Positions 9,253 through 18,156 of a stretch of 64,000 nucleotides of DNA are shown one piece after another. The notes below the pieces were generated by a model. That model did not search any database, was not told the DNA's origin, and worked only from the letters and a program-made list of their open reading frames with translations. Positions within the stretch are counted from its first letter, which is position 1. Every line of letters starts with the position of its first letter. The position numbers were made by a program, and so were the translations under genes. The DNA is from Paenibacillus azoreducens (GTDB lineage Bacteria > Bacillota > Bacilli > Paenibacillales > Paenibacillaceae), in assembly GCF_021654775.1 (NCBI RefSeq), contig NZ_AP025343.1, positions 744,001-808,000 of the forward strand, written 5' to 3'.

Positions 9253-10050
9253 ATGAATATTTTGCAACGAATCAAGGATGGGGCGAACCGTGCAACCGAG
9301 AAGGCGCAGGGAGCCGTGGAGGTTAGCAAGCTGAACGGGCAGATTGCCGAAGTCGAAAAGGAAATGGAACTGCATTTCATGGAAATGGGCAGGTCTTTTT
9401 ATGAAGGATACAGTGATGAGAACATGTCGCGCGCGGAAAAGGAAATGCTTAAACACTGCAAGGCATGTGACGAACTTAAGCTGGAGATTGATGAGCTGCG
9501 CCGCCGAATTGCGGAACTGAAAAACGAGAAGCTCTGCAAGTGCGGGCGCACGGTGCAGCTGGATGCGAATTTCTGCCCGTCCTGCGGCAGAAGTCTGAAG
9601 GAAGGACAGACGCCGCGGAGACATGACGATTCCCGTGATGCAGGAGCAGCCATGTTCCAAGAGGATGACTTTGGGGAAACCAAAATATATAAAGAACCCG
9701 CGCAAGATGACGAGTTTAATTTTGACCATGTCTACGGCAAAGACGAAACCGGCGCTTCGGAGGAACGTAGTTATGATTATGACCTTGCGCCAGGCAAGGA
9801 ATGGGATGCAATGGAAGAGGATTCCCCTGCAGACGAGCGTGAACGGCTTCAAGAAGATGAGCTCGAGCGTGAGCGCGAGCGCCAGCTGGAACTGGACCGC
9901 CGCATTCGCTTCTGGAAAGAAAACAACGAAGGAGAAACCGAAGCGCCTGTCTCCGGATCTCCGCGGGAAACGGTCAAATGTCAGATTTGCCGGGCTGAAC
10001 TTCCGAAGGGTTCGAAGTGGTGCCCGCGCTGCGGTGCAGAGCAAATTTAA
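9253..10050 (+). CDS. Cytoplasmic protein with two zinc ribbons and an acidic coiled coil
   Basis: Start ATG behind GGAGGAG. 265 residues. The N-terminal ~95 residues are heptad-like and charged (coiled coil). They are followed by zinc ribbon 1 (CKCGRTV...CPSCGRS, residues ~96-116), an acidic Glu/Arg-rich middle, and zinc ribbon 2 at the C-terminus (CQICRAE...CPRCGAEQI). There is no signal peptide or membrane span. I do not recognise a named family; the fold suggests a structural or adaptor role. Confidence 0.75.
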   Translation: MNILQRIKDGANRATEKAQGAVEVSKLNGQIAEVEKEMELHFMEMGRSFYEGYSDENMSRAEKEMLKHCKACDELKLEIDELRRRIAELKNEKLCKCGRTVQLDANFCPSCGRSLKEGQTPRRHDDSRDAGAAMFQEDDFGETKIYKEPAQDDEFNFDHVYGKDETGASEERSYDYDLAPGKEWDAMEEDSPADERERLQEDELERERERQLELDRRIRFWKENNEGETEAPVSGSPRETVKCQICRAELPKGSKWCPRCGAEQI

Positions 10051-10188
10051 CGGGATAAATGTTTAACTTACTGAAACAACTCTGATTCCGGATAAATTCC
10101 GTTCAGGTGATCGGACATACGGGATCCTATGCAAATCCCTGTTCAAAGGGGAATGATTAGGTTTTTGGCAGCTTGGGAGGACAAAAGA

Positions 10189-11013
10189 ATGGAACAATTG
10201 CTACAGCATCTGCGGAATTTAAGCTTCACCGAGATGGAAGCGAAAATTATGGTGGAGTTGGCCGCTAAAGGCCCGTCTTCCGGTTACGAGGTGGCAAAGG
10301 GGCTTGGCGTTTCGAGGTCCAACGTCTACGCTGCCTTACAGCGCTTGGCGCAGCATGGCTTCTTGCGCCGGAGCGCCGGGGAGCCGGTCCGTTATAGCAT
10401 GCTGAAGCCTGAGGAACTGACGCAGATGATATCAGGTCAGGTTAAGGAGTCCTTGGCCTTTATCGAAACGAGGATGCCACGGGTTGAAACGGATCAGCCT
10501 CCTTTTTACAGTATCGAAGGCGACCGGAATGTGCTGGAGATGTTGTCCCGGGAAATGGAGCGGGCCGAACATGAAATCGTGGTTGACGTATGGCGCGAAG
10601 AAGCGGCGCTGGTGAGGAAAGGGCTTGAAGAAGCCGAAGGCCGCGGCGTTAAACTGCTTTGGTCCTGCATAGGCGAGGATGCAGCCATGAACCGGCTTGT
10701 TCCATGGCCTTCCCACGATAGAGAAGGAGATAGCCAGCATACGGGGCGCAGATTCTCGATTGTCATCGACCGACGCTGGTGTATACTGGGGGTTCGGGGT
10801 GATAACTGCACGACGCAAGGACTTGTCACTGAACATCCGGTGATGGTGGAACTGCTGCTGGATCATTTTACGCAGGAAATGGTGCTTTACGAGCTGGAGC
10901 AGGATATCGGCGAAGATTTGGCGGAGCGGTATGGGCCGCGTTATGAGCGGATTTACAGCAAGTATGTCGGCCCGGATGAAGAACGGGAACCGGTCGCCGA
11001 AAAGGACGCCTAA
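10189..11013 (+). CDS. TrmB-family transcriptional regulator
   Basis: Start chosen at 10189 because GGGAGGAC lies just upstream; the frame is open 60 bp further up without a ribosome site. 274 residues. An N-terminal winged helix (LSFTEMEAKIMVELAA...SSGYEVAKGLGVSRSNVYAALQRL) is typical of TrmB. The C-terminal domain (YSIEGDRNVLEMLSREMERAEHEI) resembles the phospholipase-D-like effector domain of TrmB regulators. The ligand is unknown. The final codons overlap a terminator hairpin. Confidence 0.87.
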   Translation: MEQLLQHLRNLSFTEMEAKIMVELAAKGPSSGYEVAKGLGVSRSNVYAALQRLAQHGFLRRSAGEPVRYSMLKPEELTQMISGQVKESLAFIETRMPRVETDQPPFYSIEGDRNVLEMLSREMERAEHEIVVDVWREEAALVRKGLEEAEGRGVKLLWSCIGEDAAMNRLVPWPSHDREGDSQHTGRRFSIVIDRRWCILGVRGDNCTTQGLVTEHPVMVELLLDHFTQEMVLYELEQDIGEDLAERYGPRYERIYSKYVGPDEEREPVAEKDA

Positions 11014-11022
11014 GCGTCCTTT
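11001..11022. terminator. Hairpin at convergent gene ends
   Basis: A perfect 9-bp palindrome AAAGGACGC-CTAA-GCGTCCTTT contains the stop codon of the TrmB gene. It has a short T run. It separates that gene from the convergent Nudix gene. Confidence 0.6.
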
Positions 11023-11047
11023 GGCTGGATGTAAACTTGTCTGGACG

Positions 11048-11683
11048 TCACAGTTCTTTTAGTGCTTTGAAAACGCGGAGATAATCTTCATACTTATGAG
11101 GCACGAATTGTTGTAAGCTTAAAGAAGTATCAAAAATTTTAGATTCCGCCTGTCCTTCCTTCACGGAATGAATGCCGGAGGCGGGAATGGAATCGATGTT
11201 CCCTTCAAACAGCGAGATGGCGTCTTCCAAACCGGTTTCGTATAGCCCGGCGACTTCTTCTTCCTGCAAACGGTATGAGGTAAGCGGAAGATTGAGAAGA
11301 TAACCGAAAACAAAACATTTTTCCCGGTCGATGAAGGTTTTGCCGCCTGCAGTCCCGGTTGCGTAGTAATCGATCACGCCAAGGGAGGTCAGCTCATCCA
11401 TGCGAACGGGAATGCCGAGTTCTTCCTCAACTTCACGAACCGCGTCTGCAACGGTTTCGCCCGCCGACAGATGGCCTGCGGCCGTAATATCAAAATGACC
11501 GGGGAAGGTATCCTTGCTGTCCTGGCGTTTTTGAAACAATATTTTGCGTCCTTGCCCAGTATCCCTAACGATCCAGCAGTGAAAGGAATGATGGAGATAG
11601 CCTTTGGCATGCACTTCATCCCGGGGGACGGTACCGATTTTTTGGCCTTGTTCGTCGTAGATATCAAATAATTCCTGGCTCAT
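11048..11683 (-). CDS. Nudix hydrolase
   Basis: Start ATG behind GGAGGTG. 211 residues. The Nudix box GHLSAGETVADAVREVEEEL spans residues ~70-89 and fits GX5EX7REUXEEXGU. The N-terminal EQGQKIGTVPRDEVHAKGYLHHSFHCWI resembles isopentenyl-diphosphate isomerase-like Nudix proteins of the YfcD type. Function is probably hydrolysis of a nucleoside-diphosphate-linked substrate; specificity cannot be read from sequence. Monocistronic. Confidence 0.9.
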   Translation of the reverse strand: MSQELFDIYDEQGQKIGTVPRDEVHAKGYLHHSFHCWIVRDTGQGRKILFQKRQDSKDTFPGHFDITAAGHLSAGETVADAVREVEEELGIPVRMDELTSLGVIDYYATGTAGGKTFIDREKCFVFGYLLNLPLTSYRLQEEEVAGLYETGLEDAISLFEGNIDSIPASGIHSVKEGQAESKIFDTSLSLQQFVPHKYEDYLRVFKALKEL

Positions 11684-11810
11684 CTGCTAAAAGCACCTCC
11701 GGGGAAGATCAAGTTTATGCTTATTATCCCGCAGGTGTGAACCTATCGCAAGCGTCGCCAATCATTCATCATGGCCATATACAAAAAATGAAAGAAAGTG
11801 AGAGATCGAC

Positions 11811-12116
11811 ATGGAATGCATCGTTCATTTTGAAGTGAAAAACAGGCAGGAGATCAAGCGTCTGCGAGGTTTGTTGTTTATCGAAAAAGGGAAGAAGCCA
11901 AGCGCGGAACAGCTGATTGAAATGTTCAAAGACATGCATTACGAAGTCGCGTTGACGGAACCGGACAGATTATTGTTTACGCCGACGAAAGCAAACGAAG
12001 AGTATGAATACATACGCGTAACGGAGCTGGATACCGGGGAAGAAAAATATACCGAGGACCGGGATTTGAAAAACATTATTTCCACCTTGATGCCGCAAAG
12101 ACCTCCAGGCTTGTAA
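11811..12116 (+). CDS. Conserved-looking small protein of unknown function
   Basis: 101 residues, ATG preceded by a weak purine-rich site. Soluble, mixed alpha/beta, no signal peptide, no cysteine motif. It begins MECIVHFEVKNRQEI and has a regular codon pattern like its neighbours, which supports it as real. No family recognised. A GC-rich hairpin (12117-12134, CCGCGGG/CCCGCGG) follows directly. Confidence 0.6.
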   Translation: MECIVHFEVKNRQEIKRLRGLLFIEKGKKPSAEQLIEMFKDMHYEVALTEPDRLLFTPTKANEEYEYIRVTELDTGEEKYTEDRDLKNIISTLMPQRPPGL

Positions 12117-12168
12117 CCGCGGGTTCCCCCGCGGACCTTCCCTGGCCTTGTGCCGATGCCATAAAGGG

Positions 12169-12639
12169 TCAGGCGTTCTCTGGCTTGGCATCCAGAACAG
12201 AAGTGCAATGGGAGCAGCGGGTGGCTGCCAAAGGGATTTCAGACAAGCAATAAGGGCAATCTTTCGTTGTTTTTTCGGGCTCCGGCTGCTCTTTTGTATC
12301 TCTTTTCAGCCAGTTGATTCCTTTGACAAGCATGAAAATGCAGAAAGCCACGATCAGAAAATCAAGCACCGTATTGATGAATTGCCCGATTGCGATGACA
12401 GGCGCCCCGATTTTTTGGGCTTCCGTCAATGTATGGATATGCAGATCTGGTTTAAGTGGAATAATCAATTCTCCGAAATTGACGCCACCCAGCAGTAAGC
12501 CAATCGGCGGCATAATTATATCGCTTACGATCGACGTAACGATTTTGCCGAATGCTCCCCCAATAATGACGCCGACCGCCAGATCAACGACGTTGCCGCG
12601 GACCGCAAATTCCTTGAATTCATTAATAAAGCCTTTCAA
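12169..12639 (-). CDS. mscL: Large-conductance mechanosensitive channel with zinc-ribbon tail
   Basis: Start codon is TTG at 12639, placed 8 nt behind AGGAGGG. 156 residues. The MscL core occupies residues 1-110: [26 protein letters not shown] is the pore-lining TM1 and [22 protein letters not shown] is TM2. MscL releases solutes under hypo-osmotic shock as a homopentamer. After TM2 there is an extra cytoplasmic ~35 residues with CPYC-x10-CSHC, a zinc ribbon replacing the usual short C-terminal helix. Confidence 0.93.
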   Translation of the reverse strand: MKGFINEFKEFAVRGNVVDLAVGVIIGGAFGKIVTSIVSDIIMPPIGLLLGGVNFGELIIPLKPDLHIHTLTEAQKIGAPVIAIGQFINTVLDFLIVAFCIFMLVKGINWLKRDTKEQPEPEKTTKDCPYCLSEIPLAATRCSHCTSVLDAKPENA

Positions 12640-12831
12640 AATAATTTCCCTCCTGATTCTGGTGCATCATTCTATTAAAATATGATGATGCAATTTTCAT
12701 AAAGTATAAACGAGATTTGGCAAAAAATCAGCAATTTTGCTTCCTCCATCAAATACCTCTTTCTTTTTTACCCCGTTTTGGGGTATACTTCATGCATTGT
12801 CTATAAATTTATGCAGCAAATTTTATACATC

Positions 12832-12899
12832 TCTCGTATATGTGCAGGAATTGGCCTGCATGTCTCTACCCGGTCACCGGAAATGATCGGACTACGGGA
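12832..12899 (+). promoter_or_regulatory. Purine (guanine-class) riboswitch aptamer
   Basis: P1 pairs TCTCGTA (12832-12838) with TACGGGA (12893-12899). P2 is TGCAGG/CCTGCA and P3 is CCGGTCA...TGATCGG, with the conserved TCTACC junction. The specificity position in GACTA is C (12892), as in guanine/hypoxanthine aptamers, not U as in adenine ones. The downstream 12900-13017 segment with terminal T runs (13010-13016) is the expression platform. It controls the xpt-pbuX operon, turning it off when guanine is present. Confidence 0.93.
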
Positions 12900-13058
12900 A
12901 CATCGAAAGTCGGGTTTAGTCCCGGCATATTTAAGTTGTTTCCAAGGTCCATTGTATTCTTTGCTCTGCATTAACAAGCAGGCTCGGAGTAGAAGGGCTT
13001 TTTTGGCGTTTTTTTAAGATATCGGAAAACATACAAGAGATTCTAAGGGGGAAGCGTA

Positions 13059-13628
13059 ATGCAGCTGTTAAAGCAGAAGGTATTAACCGAAGGTATCGTA
13101 CTCAGCAATCAAGTTCTCAAGGTCGATTCATTCCTGAACCACCAAATGGACCCTGTGCTGATGAAAGAAGTGGGGAAGGAATTCAAGCGATTGTTTGCTG
13201 ACGAGTCCATTGACCGCGTTCTGACGATTGAATCTTCAGGGATTGCACCCGGGATCATGACGGCTTTGGAGCTTGAAGTGCCGCTTATTTTTGCCCGCAA
13301 GCAGAAGTCGCTGACTTTGCGCGAAGATATTTTCGTGGAAAAAGTGTATTCATTTACGAAGCAGGAAACGAATGAAATCACCGTCTCCCGCAAGTTTATC
13401 AAACCTGGGGAGCGCGTGCTGATTATCGATGATTTTCTGGCAAACGGCGAAGCAGCTTTCGGACTTGCCCGTATTGTCGAGCAGGCGGGAGCGGAAGTGG
13501 CCGGCATCGGAATCGTGATCGAAAAGGCATTCCAGCCGGGAGGACGGCTGCTGAAAGAAGCGGGTTACCGCGTAGAGTCGCTGGTCCGCATCGCCGCTCT
13601 CGACAACGAAACCGTTACTTTCGCCTAA
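13059..13628 (+). CDS. xpt: Xanthine phosphoribosyltransferase
   Basis: 189 residues, the usual length for Xpt, start ATG behind AGGGGGA. It converts xanthine plus PRPP to XMP in purine salvage. The phosphoribosyl-binding signature [13 protein letters not shown] lies near residues 124-136, and [18 protein letters not shown] near 50 is typical of Xpt. First gene of the riboswitch operon; pbuX starts 61 bp downstream. Confidence 0.95.
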   Translation: MQLLKQKVLTEGIVLSNQVLKVDSFLNHQMDPVLMKEVGKEFKRLFADESIDRVLTIESSGIAPGIMTALELEVPLIFARKQKSLTLREDIFVEKVYSFTKQETNEITVSRKFIKPGERVLIIDDFLANGEAAFGLARIVEQAGAEVAGIGIVIEKAFQPGGRLLKEAGYRVESLVRIAALDNETVTFA

Positions 13629-13689
13629 GGCAAAACGGAACTGTGAATTCAGGACAAGCACAACAAACACTGGGAGGAATCAATTCCGT

Positions 13690-15057
13690 ATGGAACGGAC
13701 CATTCAAGATGAGGGTTTGACGCCCGAGAGCAGCAGAAATCCTTTCAAAACCTTCTCGCTGGGGATTCAACACGTGCTGGCGATGTACGCGGGCGCGGTT
13801 ATCGTGCCGCTTATCGTGGGAAATGCGCTTAATTTTACGGTAGAACAGCTTACGTATCTTATATCCATTGATTTGATGGCCTGCGGATTGGCAACGCTGC
13901 TCCAAGTTTGGGGCAACCGCTTTTTCGGGATCGGCCTGCCTGTAATGTTGGGGTGTGCATTTCAAGCCGTTTCTCCGATGATCGCCATCGGACTGAAAGA
14001 CGGTGTATCCGCCATTTACGGCGCGATTATTGCGTCCGGGATATTTGTTGTTTTGTTTTCGGGACTTTTCGGCAAATTGATTGCCTTTTTCCCGCCGGTA
14101 GTTACGGGATCCGTTGTGACGGTTATCGGTGTTACTCTGATTCCGGTAGCCCTGAATGACCTGGGCGGCGGTGAAGGGGCGAAGGCGGCGGGAGAGTTCG
14201 GCAGCCTGTTCAATCTCGGGCTGGGCTTTGGGGTCTTATTGTTTATCATACTGATGAATCGTTTCGCCAAAGGCTTTATACGTTCTATCTCGGTATTGAT
14301 CGGCCTTATCGCGGGTACTCTGGTAGCGGCTTTCGCCGGGCACGTCGATCTGGCGCCCCTGAAGGAAGCCAGCTGGTTCCATGCGGTCAGACCGTTTTAT
14401 TTCGGTACGCCTACCTTCCATATATCTTCAATTCTGACGATGATTCTGGTGGCGATTGTCAGCATTGCGGAATCGACGGGGGTATTTATGGCTCTTGGGA
14501 AAATTGTCGATAAAGACATTTCCTCGAAGGATCTTGCCCGGGGATACCGCGCGGAAGGTTTGGCCATTGTACTCGGCGGGATCTTCAACTCGTTCCCGTA
14601 TACCACCTACTCGCAAAACGTTGGCCTTGTTCAAATGAGCCGCGTGAAAACAAGGGATGTGATTGTTGTTGCGGGCGGCATTCTGATCGTGATCGGTTTC
14701 GTGCCGAAAATCGCTGCTTTGACGCAGCTTGTGCCAACCTCCGTGCTTGGCGGCGCGATGGTAGCCCTGTTCGGGATGGTTGTTTCCTCCGGCATCCGTA
14801 TGCTGGGAGGGCAAGTAGATCTGAACAAATTCGAAAATTTGTTTATTATTGCCTGCTCGGTAGGTATGGGGCTTGGCGTCAGCGTCCATCCGGACCTTTT
14901 CCTCGCGTTGCCGGATTGGGCCCGCATTTTGGTGGATAACGGCATCGTGGCCGGAAGCGTGACGGCCATCGTGCTTAACTTGCTGTTTAATGGATTGAAG
15001 GGCGGAAAGCTGCCTAGCGCAGATGATTCGTCCATAAAAGAAAGACAAGCCGCATAA
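13690..15057 (+). CDS. pbuX: Xanthine permease
   Basis: 455 residues, NCS2 nucleobase-cation symporter with ~12-14 membrane spans. LGIQHVLAMYAGAVIVPLIVG near residues 20-40 and the TYSQNVGLVQMSRV segment near 303-316 are family hallmarks. Imports xanthine, feeding Xpt. Cotranscribed with xpt under the guanine riboswitch. A terminator follows at 15071. Confidence 0.94.
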   Translation: MERTIQDEGLTPESSRNPFKTFSLGIQHVLAMYAGAVIVPLIVGNALNFTVEQLTYLISIDLMACGLATLLQVWGNRFFGIGLPVMLGCAFQAVSPMIAIGLKDGVSAIYGAIIASGIFVVLFSGLFGKLIAFFPPVVTGSVVTVIGVTLIPVALNDLGGGEGAKAAGEFGSLFNLGLGFGVLLFIILMNRFAKGFIRSISVLIGLIAGTLVAAFAGHVDLAPLKEASWFHAVRPFYFGTPTFHISSILTMILVAIVSIAESTGVFMALGKIVDKDISSKDLARGYRAEGLAIVLGGIFNSFPYTTYSQNVGLVQMSRVKTRDVIVVAGGILIVIGFVPKIAALTQLVPTSVLGGAMVALFGMVVSSGIRMLGGQVDLNKFENLFIIACSVGMGLGVSVHPDLFLALPDWARILVDNGIVAGSVTAIVLNLLFNGLKGGKLPSADDSSIKERQAA

Positions 15058-15070
15058 GCGGGCTTGCAAG

Positions 15071-15100
15071 GCTGTCGGGAATTTCCCGGCAGCTATTTTT
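15071..15100 (+). terminator. Terminator of xpt-pbuX
   Basis: The hairpin GCTGTCGGGA/TCCCGGCAGC is followed by TATTTTT. Confidence 0.85.
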
Positions 15101-15190
15101 CTAACGGCATCGCTGCTCGGTCGAATCGGATGGGAAATCCTACGCGATAATCTTTGGACTACATTGAACCAATCATACTGGTTTAGAGGC

Positions 15191-15323
15191 TAACGAAACG
15201 CACAATCGCTATTTGGTCAAAAATGAGCTTCAAAAATTTTTAACGAAACAAGAAATCGCTATTTAGCTCAATAGAGGCTCCTTGGGCCGTATTTTGTCTA
15301 AATAGCGATCTGTACTTTCGTTA
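15191..15323. repeat. Repeat C cluster (two direct, one inverted)
   Basis: The motif TAACGAAAC-N5-ATCGCTATTT occurs at 15191 and 15241 (exactly 50 bp apart) and inverted at 15300-15323. The same motif with the same 50-bp step recurs at 52308. The surrounding 15101-15466 has no gene and nothing else I can identify. Confidence 0.75.
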
Positions 15324-15466
15324 GGTTTTAATCGGCATTGTTTCCGGGGCTATAACGCTCCCCAGTTTCATTAGCCGTTTTCGGTCAGCGTTCTTGCCAA
15401 CTCTATCCGAGCCGAATCTGCTTGCCGGCCTTTCAGAACCCAATCTGTAAATAATTGTAATGATGT

Positions 15467-15576
15467 GCAAATCTAAAGTAACATTAATGTTACGCAAATC
15501 TTAAAGCAACACTCGTGTTACACAAATCCTTAAACAACATTCGTGTTACAAAACCTAAAGCAACATCCGAGCTATA
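15467..15576. repeat. Four 27-28 bp tandem palindromic repeats
   Basis: Units at 15467, 15494, 15522 and 15550 share GCAAATC-TAAAG-CAACATTCGTGTTAC, each with an internal palindrome (GTAACATTAATGTTAC in unit 1). Similarity decays toward unit 4, which runs into the stop codon of the lipid kinase gene. There are no unique spacers, so this is not a CRISPR array. Confidence 0.75.
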
Positions 15577-16468
15577 CTGCGTAAACCTGCAGCGCGTTTG
15601 GCTCGATGGAAATATCGTATGGGCCGGCGGACATGTTTTCACCGTCGCCAAGGGCGAGCCGCTGCTGGTCAAAATGGACCGACAGCTGTTTGCCGCGCAA
15701 AAACTTCACGAACGGAAGCCGGACATGCTTGCCGCTCAGCACCGTCGGAAACAAGCGCAAAAGCTGCAGCCGCGAGCAACCGTGAACGATGCAAATATCG
15801 AGTTCGCCGTCCCCGGGATGGGCCTCCGGGCAAATATGCAGTCCGCCGCCATAGCTGCTGACGTTAGAAACGGCAGTTAGCCAGGCATCGGGATAGGTGG
15901 TTGTAGAGCCGTCGCAGGTAACGGTGACGCTGCAGGGTTTGAAGGTCATGAGCGTATGCAGGACGCCGACGATATACGCGAACCGGCCAACGCGGAAAAA
16001 ATTGCAGACCTTTTTGTAAAGACTAGTATTAACGTTTTCGGCAACCTGTGCATCAAAGCCGATCGCTAGCGCCGTAAGAGTCAATCCATTTGAGGTAGCG
16101 ATCAGATCGGCCGTTCTCGTTTGCCCGGCGAGCATAATGTCGAGCGCCGTCAGCGGATCATGCGGAATGCCGAAGCCGCGGGCGGTGTCATTGCCGGAGC
16201 CGGCCGGGATGACGGCAAGCGGAATGCCGAAGTCCTTCAAGACTTGCAGCACGCTGTGGATGGTGCCGTCTCCGCCGATGACGGCCACCCCCAGCCATTT
16301 CTTCTGCTCGGAGAGAGTTTCTGCAATCGAGATTTCCGCCTGACCGGCGCTTTCCGTAAATAAGTATCGATAACGGACCGCCCTGGCATCCAAGGCGGCC
16401 TTGATTTTGATCCAGGTACGGTAGCCGTGGCCATTGCCCGATTTTTTATTGATTACAAACAAATACAT
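15572..16468 (-). CDS. Diacylglycerol/lipid kinase-like protein (YegS/DagK family)
   Basis: 298 residues, normal for the family. N-terminal VINKKSGNG matches the conserved phosphate-binding start. GGDGT near residue 65 is the nucleotide-binding signature, and PAGSGNDTARG near 90 is the second conserved loop. It phosphorylates a lipid such as diacylglycerol using ATP at the inner membrane face; the true substrate is open. Two tandem palindromes lie just beyond its end and may stabilise or terminate the mRNA. Confidence 0.9.
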   Translation of the reverse strand: MYLFVINKKSGNGHGYRTWIKIKAALDARAVRYRYLFTESAGQAEISIAETLSEQKKWLGVAVIGGDGTIHSVLQVLKDFGIPLAVIPAGSGNDTARGFGIPHDPLTALDIMLAGQTRTADLIATSNGLTLTALAIGFDAQVAENVNTSLYKKVCNFFRVGRFAYIVGVLHTLMTFKPCSVTVTCDGSTTTYPDAWLTAVSNVSSYGGGLHICPEAHPGDGELDICIVHGCSRLQLLRLFPTVLSGKHVRLPFVKFLRGKQLSVHFDQQRLALGDGENMSAGPYDISIEPNALQVYAV

Positions 16469-16566
16469 TTGTTTTCCCCCATGTTGATCTCTATGAACCC
16501 TACATCTTCATTGTAAGAATTCTAGGGGCAAAAGGGAATCCCCGAATTACTGGCGCAGGGGGAAGA

Positions 16567-16908
16567 TTACAAATGCCGGAGCTGTTTTTCCGCCAGATCG
16601 CCGATCCAGGGCAGCTTTATCCACTTCCCTTGAAGGGAGGAGAAGAGGAGGAAGATCCACATGACAAGCGTCAGGATGGAAACGAGTCCTGCAATAAACG
16701 GCCCGATCAGGGGAATGAAGCCGCACAGCATATGGGCGACCATGACGGCTCCGAATCCGAGCACGGACTGCAGCGCGTGAAACAGAACGAAGCGGCTGCG
16801 TTTCTCCAGAGCTAGAAACACAAGACCGCCAATAAAGGCGAACAGATAACAAAGCGTCGCAGCGATATTTTCGGGCAGACCCGTGGATGATTTGAAGAAG
16901 GGGGACAT
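16567..16908 (-). CDS. DUF4870/Tic20-like small membrane protein
   Basis: 113 residues; start ATG at 16908 with AAGGAG upstream. Three to four hydrophobic segments are visible (YLFAFIGGLVFLALE; VLGFGAVMVAHMLCGFIPLIG; GLVSILTLVMWIFLLF). STGLPENIAATLCYLFAFIGG...RFVLFHALQS is the DUF4870 pattern. Function unknown. An overlapping longer ORF on the same strand in another frame is a shadow. Confidence 0.85.
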   Translation of the reverse strand: MSPFFKSSTGLPENIAATLCYLFAFIGGLVFLALEKRSRFVLFHALQSVLGFGAVMVAHMLCGFIPLIGPFIAGLVSILTLVMWIFLLFSSLQGKWIKLPWIGDLAEKQLRHL

Positions 16909-16986
16909 CTCTTACCACTCTCCTTGTCTTACGGCGGGATTGTTGTATAAACATATGTCCGCACGAGACAAGTTATGAAAAGTATC

Positions 16987-17036
16987 AATGCAAAAGAGCC
17001 GCTTCTGAAGTTCGATTGAACTGGAGCGGCTCTTGC
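16987..17036 (-). terminator. Terminator of the small gene at 17052
   Basis: The inverted repeat GCAAGAGCCGCT/AGCGGCTCTTTTGC, read on the minus strand, begins 16 bp after the stop codon and ends in TTTTGC. Confidence 0.65.
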
Positions 17037-17051
17037 ACTGCAAATTCCCGA

Positions 17052-17336
17052 TTACGAAGGGTCTCCGCCTTGCTGCTGTCTGCGCGGATGGGTGATTTTT
17101 CCCATTTTGTCGGTATCGTTTTCCTTTGGAACGAGGCGCGGGTCCGTGCGGCCTTCATGATGGTTGTCAAACATGAATTCGCTAAGCTGCCATTCGGTTG
17201 TTCCGAGAACCGGATCCGCAGGGAAAGTTTGACCCCGGTGCAGCGTTTCCTCACGCCCCCACTCATTGGTGTAAATACCGTCCACCTCGACCTCCTCGCG
17301 GGAAATAGGCAGCATGGCTTTATCTTTATTTTTCAT
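17052..17336 (-). CDS. Small hydrophilic protein, YjzC-like
   Basis: 94 residues. Start ATG at 17336 behind AAGGAGG; an earlier ATG in the site stops at once. The central GIYTNEWGREETLHRGQTFP followed by a W resembles the small YjzC family of Bacilli (G-x-Y ... L-x-x-G-x-x-FP ... W). The tail is rich in charged residues. Function unknown. Confidence 0.65.
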   Translation of the reverse strand: MKNKDKAMLPISREEVEVDGIYTNEWGREETLHRGQTFPADPVLGTTEWQLSEFMFDNHHEGRTDPRLVPKENDTDKMGKITHPRRQQQGGDPS

Positions 17337-17765
17337 GACATAAGTCCTCCTTCACTGCTGTAGGAAAGTTTAGTAAATGTCTGGCAGGCTTTATTAAGAT
17401 TCCCTGACTTGCGGGGAAAGATGCATTCCGATATAGCCGAAAGCAATATACGACCACTCCTATTTATTAACTTAATCTAATTAGCCGATGATAGAAGATA
17501 AGAAGCGAAAATAACGCTGTAAAAAAACGAATCGTATTCATTTTTTTGGAAAGCTGTTTTTGGCGGTGGAATATGATACAATGAAAGGAGTGATTCAGTC
17601 ATATCGCCTTGGGGTAAATAGAATTCTGTAACCTTAGGCGGCAGCCGGGAGCGTTCAGCCCAAACCTAAATAACTGCAAACGACGACTTCTAAATGTCAG
17701 GTAAGGTCTTTTCGGCATTCTCTTAATTGGAGCAATCCATTCAAGTGTTTTGGGAGGGAACTATC
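17337..17765. other. Intergenic stretch without a recognisable gene
   Basis: 429 bp between divergent small genes. The right half contains a possible -10 (TATGAT at 17572) without a clean -35. I see no riboswitch or RNA gene that I can defend. Confidence 0.4.
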
Positions 17766-17954
17766 ATGGCAACGAAAGGTCACAATGAAGTAAAAGAAAG
17801 TCTGCGGGAAATGACAAGGATTTTCCGGCCAAAGGATCCGAAGAAGTTTGTGAAGGAATATGTCCGGAAATATCATATTATGGGAGGATACGAAGAGGAA
17901 TTGACCTCGGTTGTGGAGAATGAATTGGGAAGGATGAATTCTTCGGTTTCATAA
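17766..17954 (+). CDS. Small basic protein of unknown function
   Basis: 62 residues. Start at 17766 is fixed by GGGAGGG 9 nt upstream; the open frame begins earlier without a site. Highly charged, helical (NEVKESLREMTRIFRPKDPKKFVKEYVRKY), no cysteines. Not recognised. Confidence 0.6.
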   Translation: MATKGHNEVKESLREMTRIFRPKDPKKFVKEYVRKYHIMGGYEEELTSVVENELGRMNSSVS

Positions 17955-18156
17955 CCGCTTCGATGCAAGACTGAGCTTCACTATTAAATGAATAATAAAG
18001 CCGTTCATGGTTAAACCGTATATCTGCAAACTTGTTTTTGCGGAGATGCGGTTTTTTTTGCTGTTTTGTGCTGCTGTACGCGCCCGTTTCGCATATATTG
18101 TAAAAACAAATCGCCCTTGGCTGTTTGGAAGAATCCTGTGTGAAAGGAGCGGCAGC

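Noticed and set aside
9169..10044. 291-codon open frame on the minus strand
   Set aside because: Mirror frame of the zinc-ribbon gene, which has a ribosome site and clear cysteine motifs.
15467..15576. CRISPR-like array
   Set aside because: Units abut without unique spacers and diverge steadily; no cas genes in the window.
17678..17695. tmRNA-like tag segment (CTGCAAACGACGACTT)
   Set aside because: No GGGG start, no tRNA-like CCA end and no pseudoknot pattern around it; the reading ends after five codons. Probably chance.
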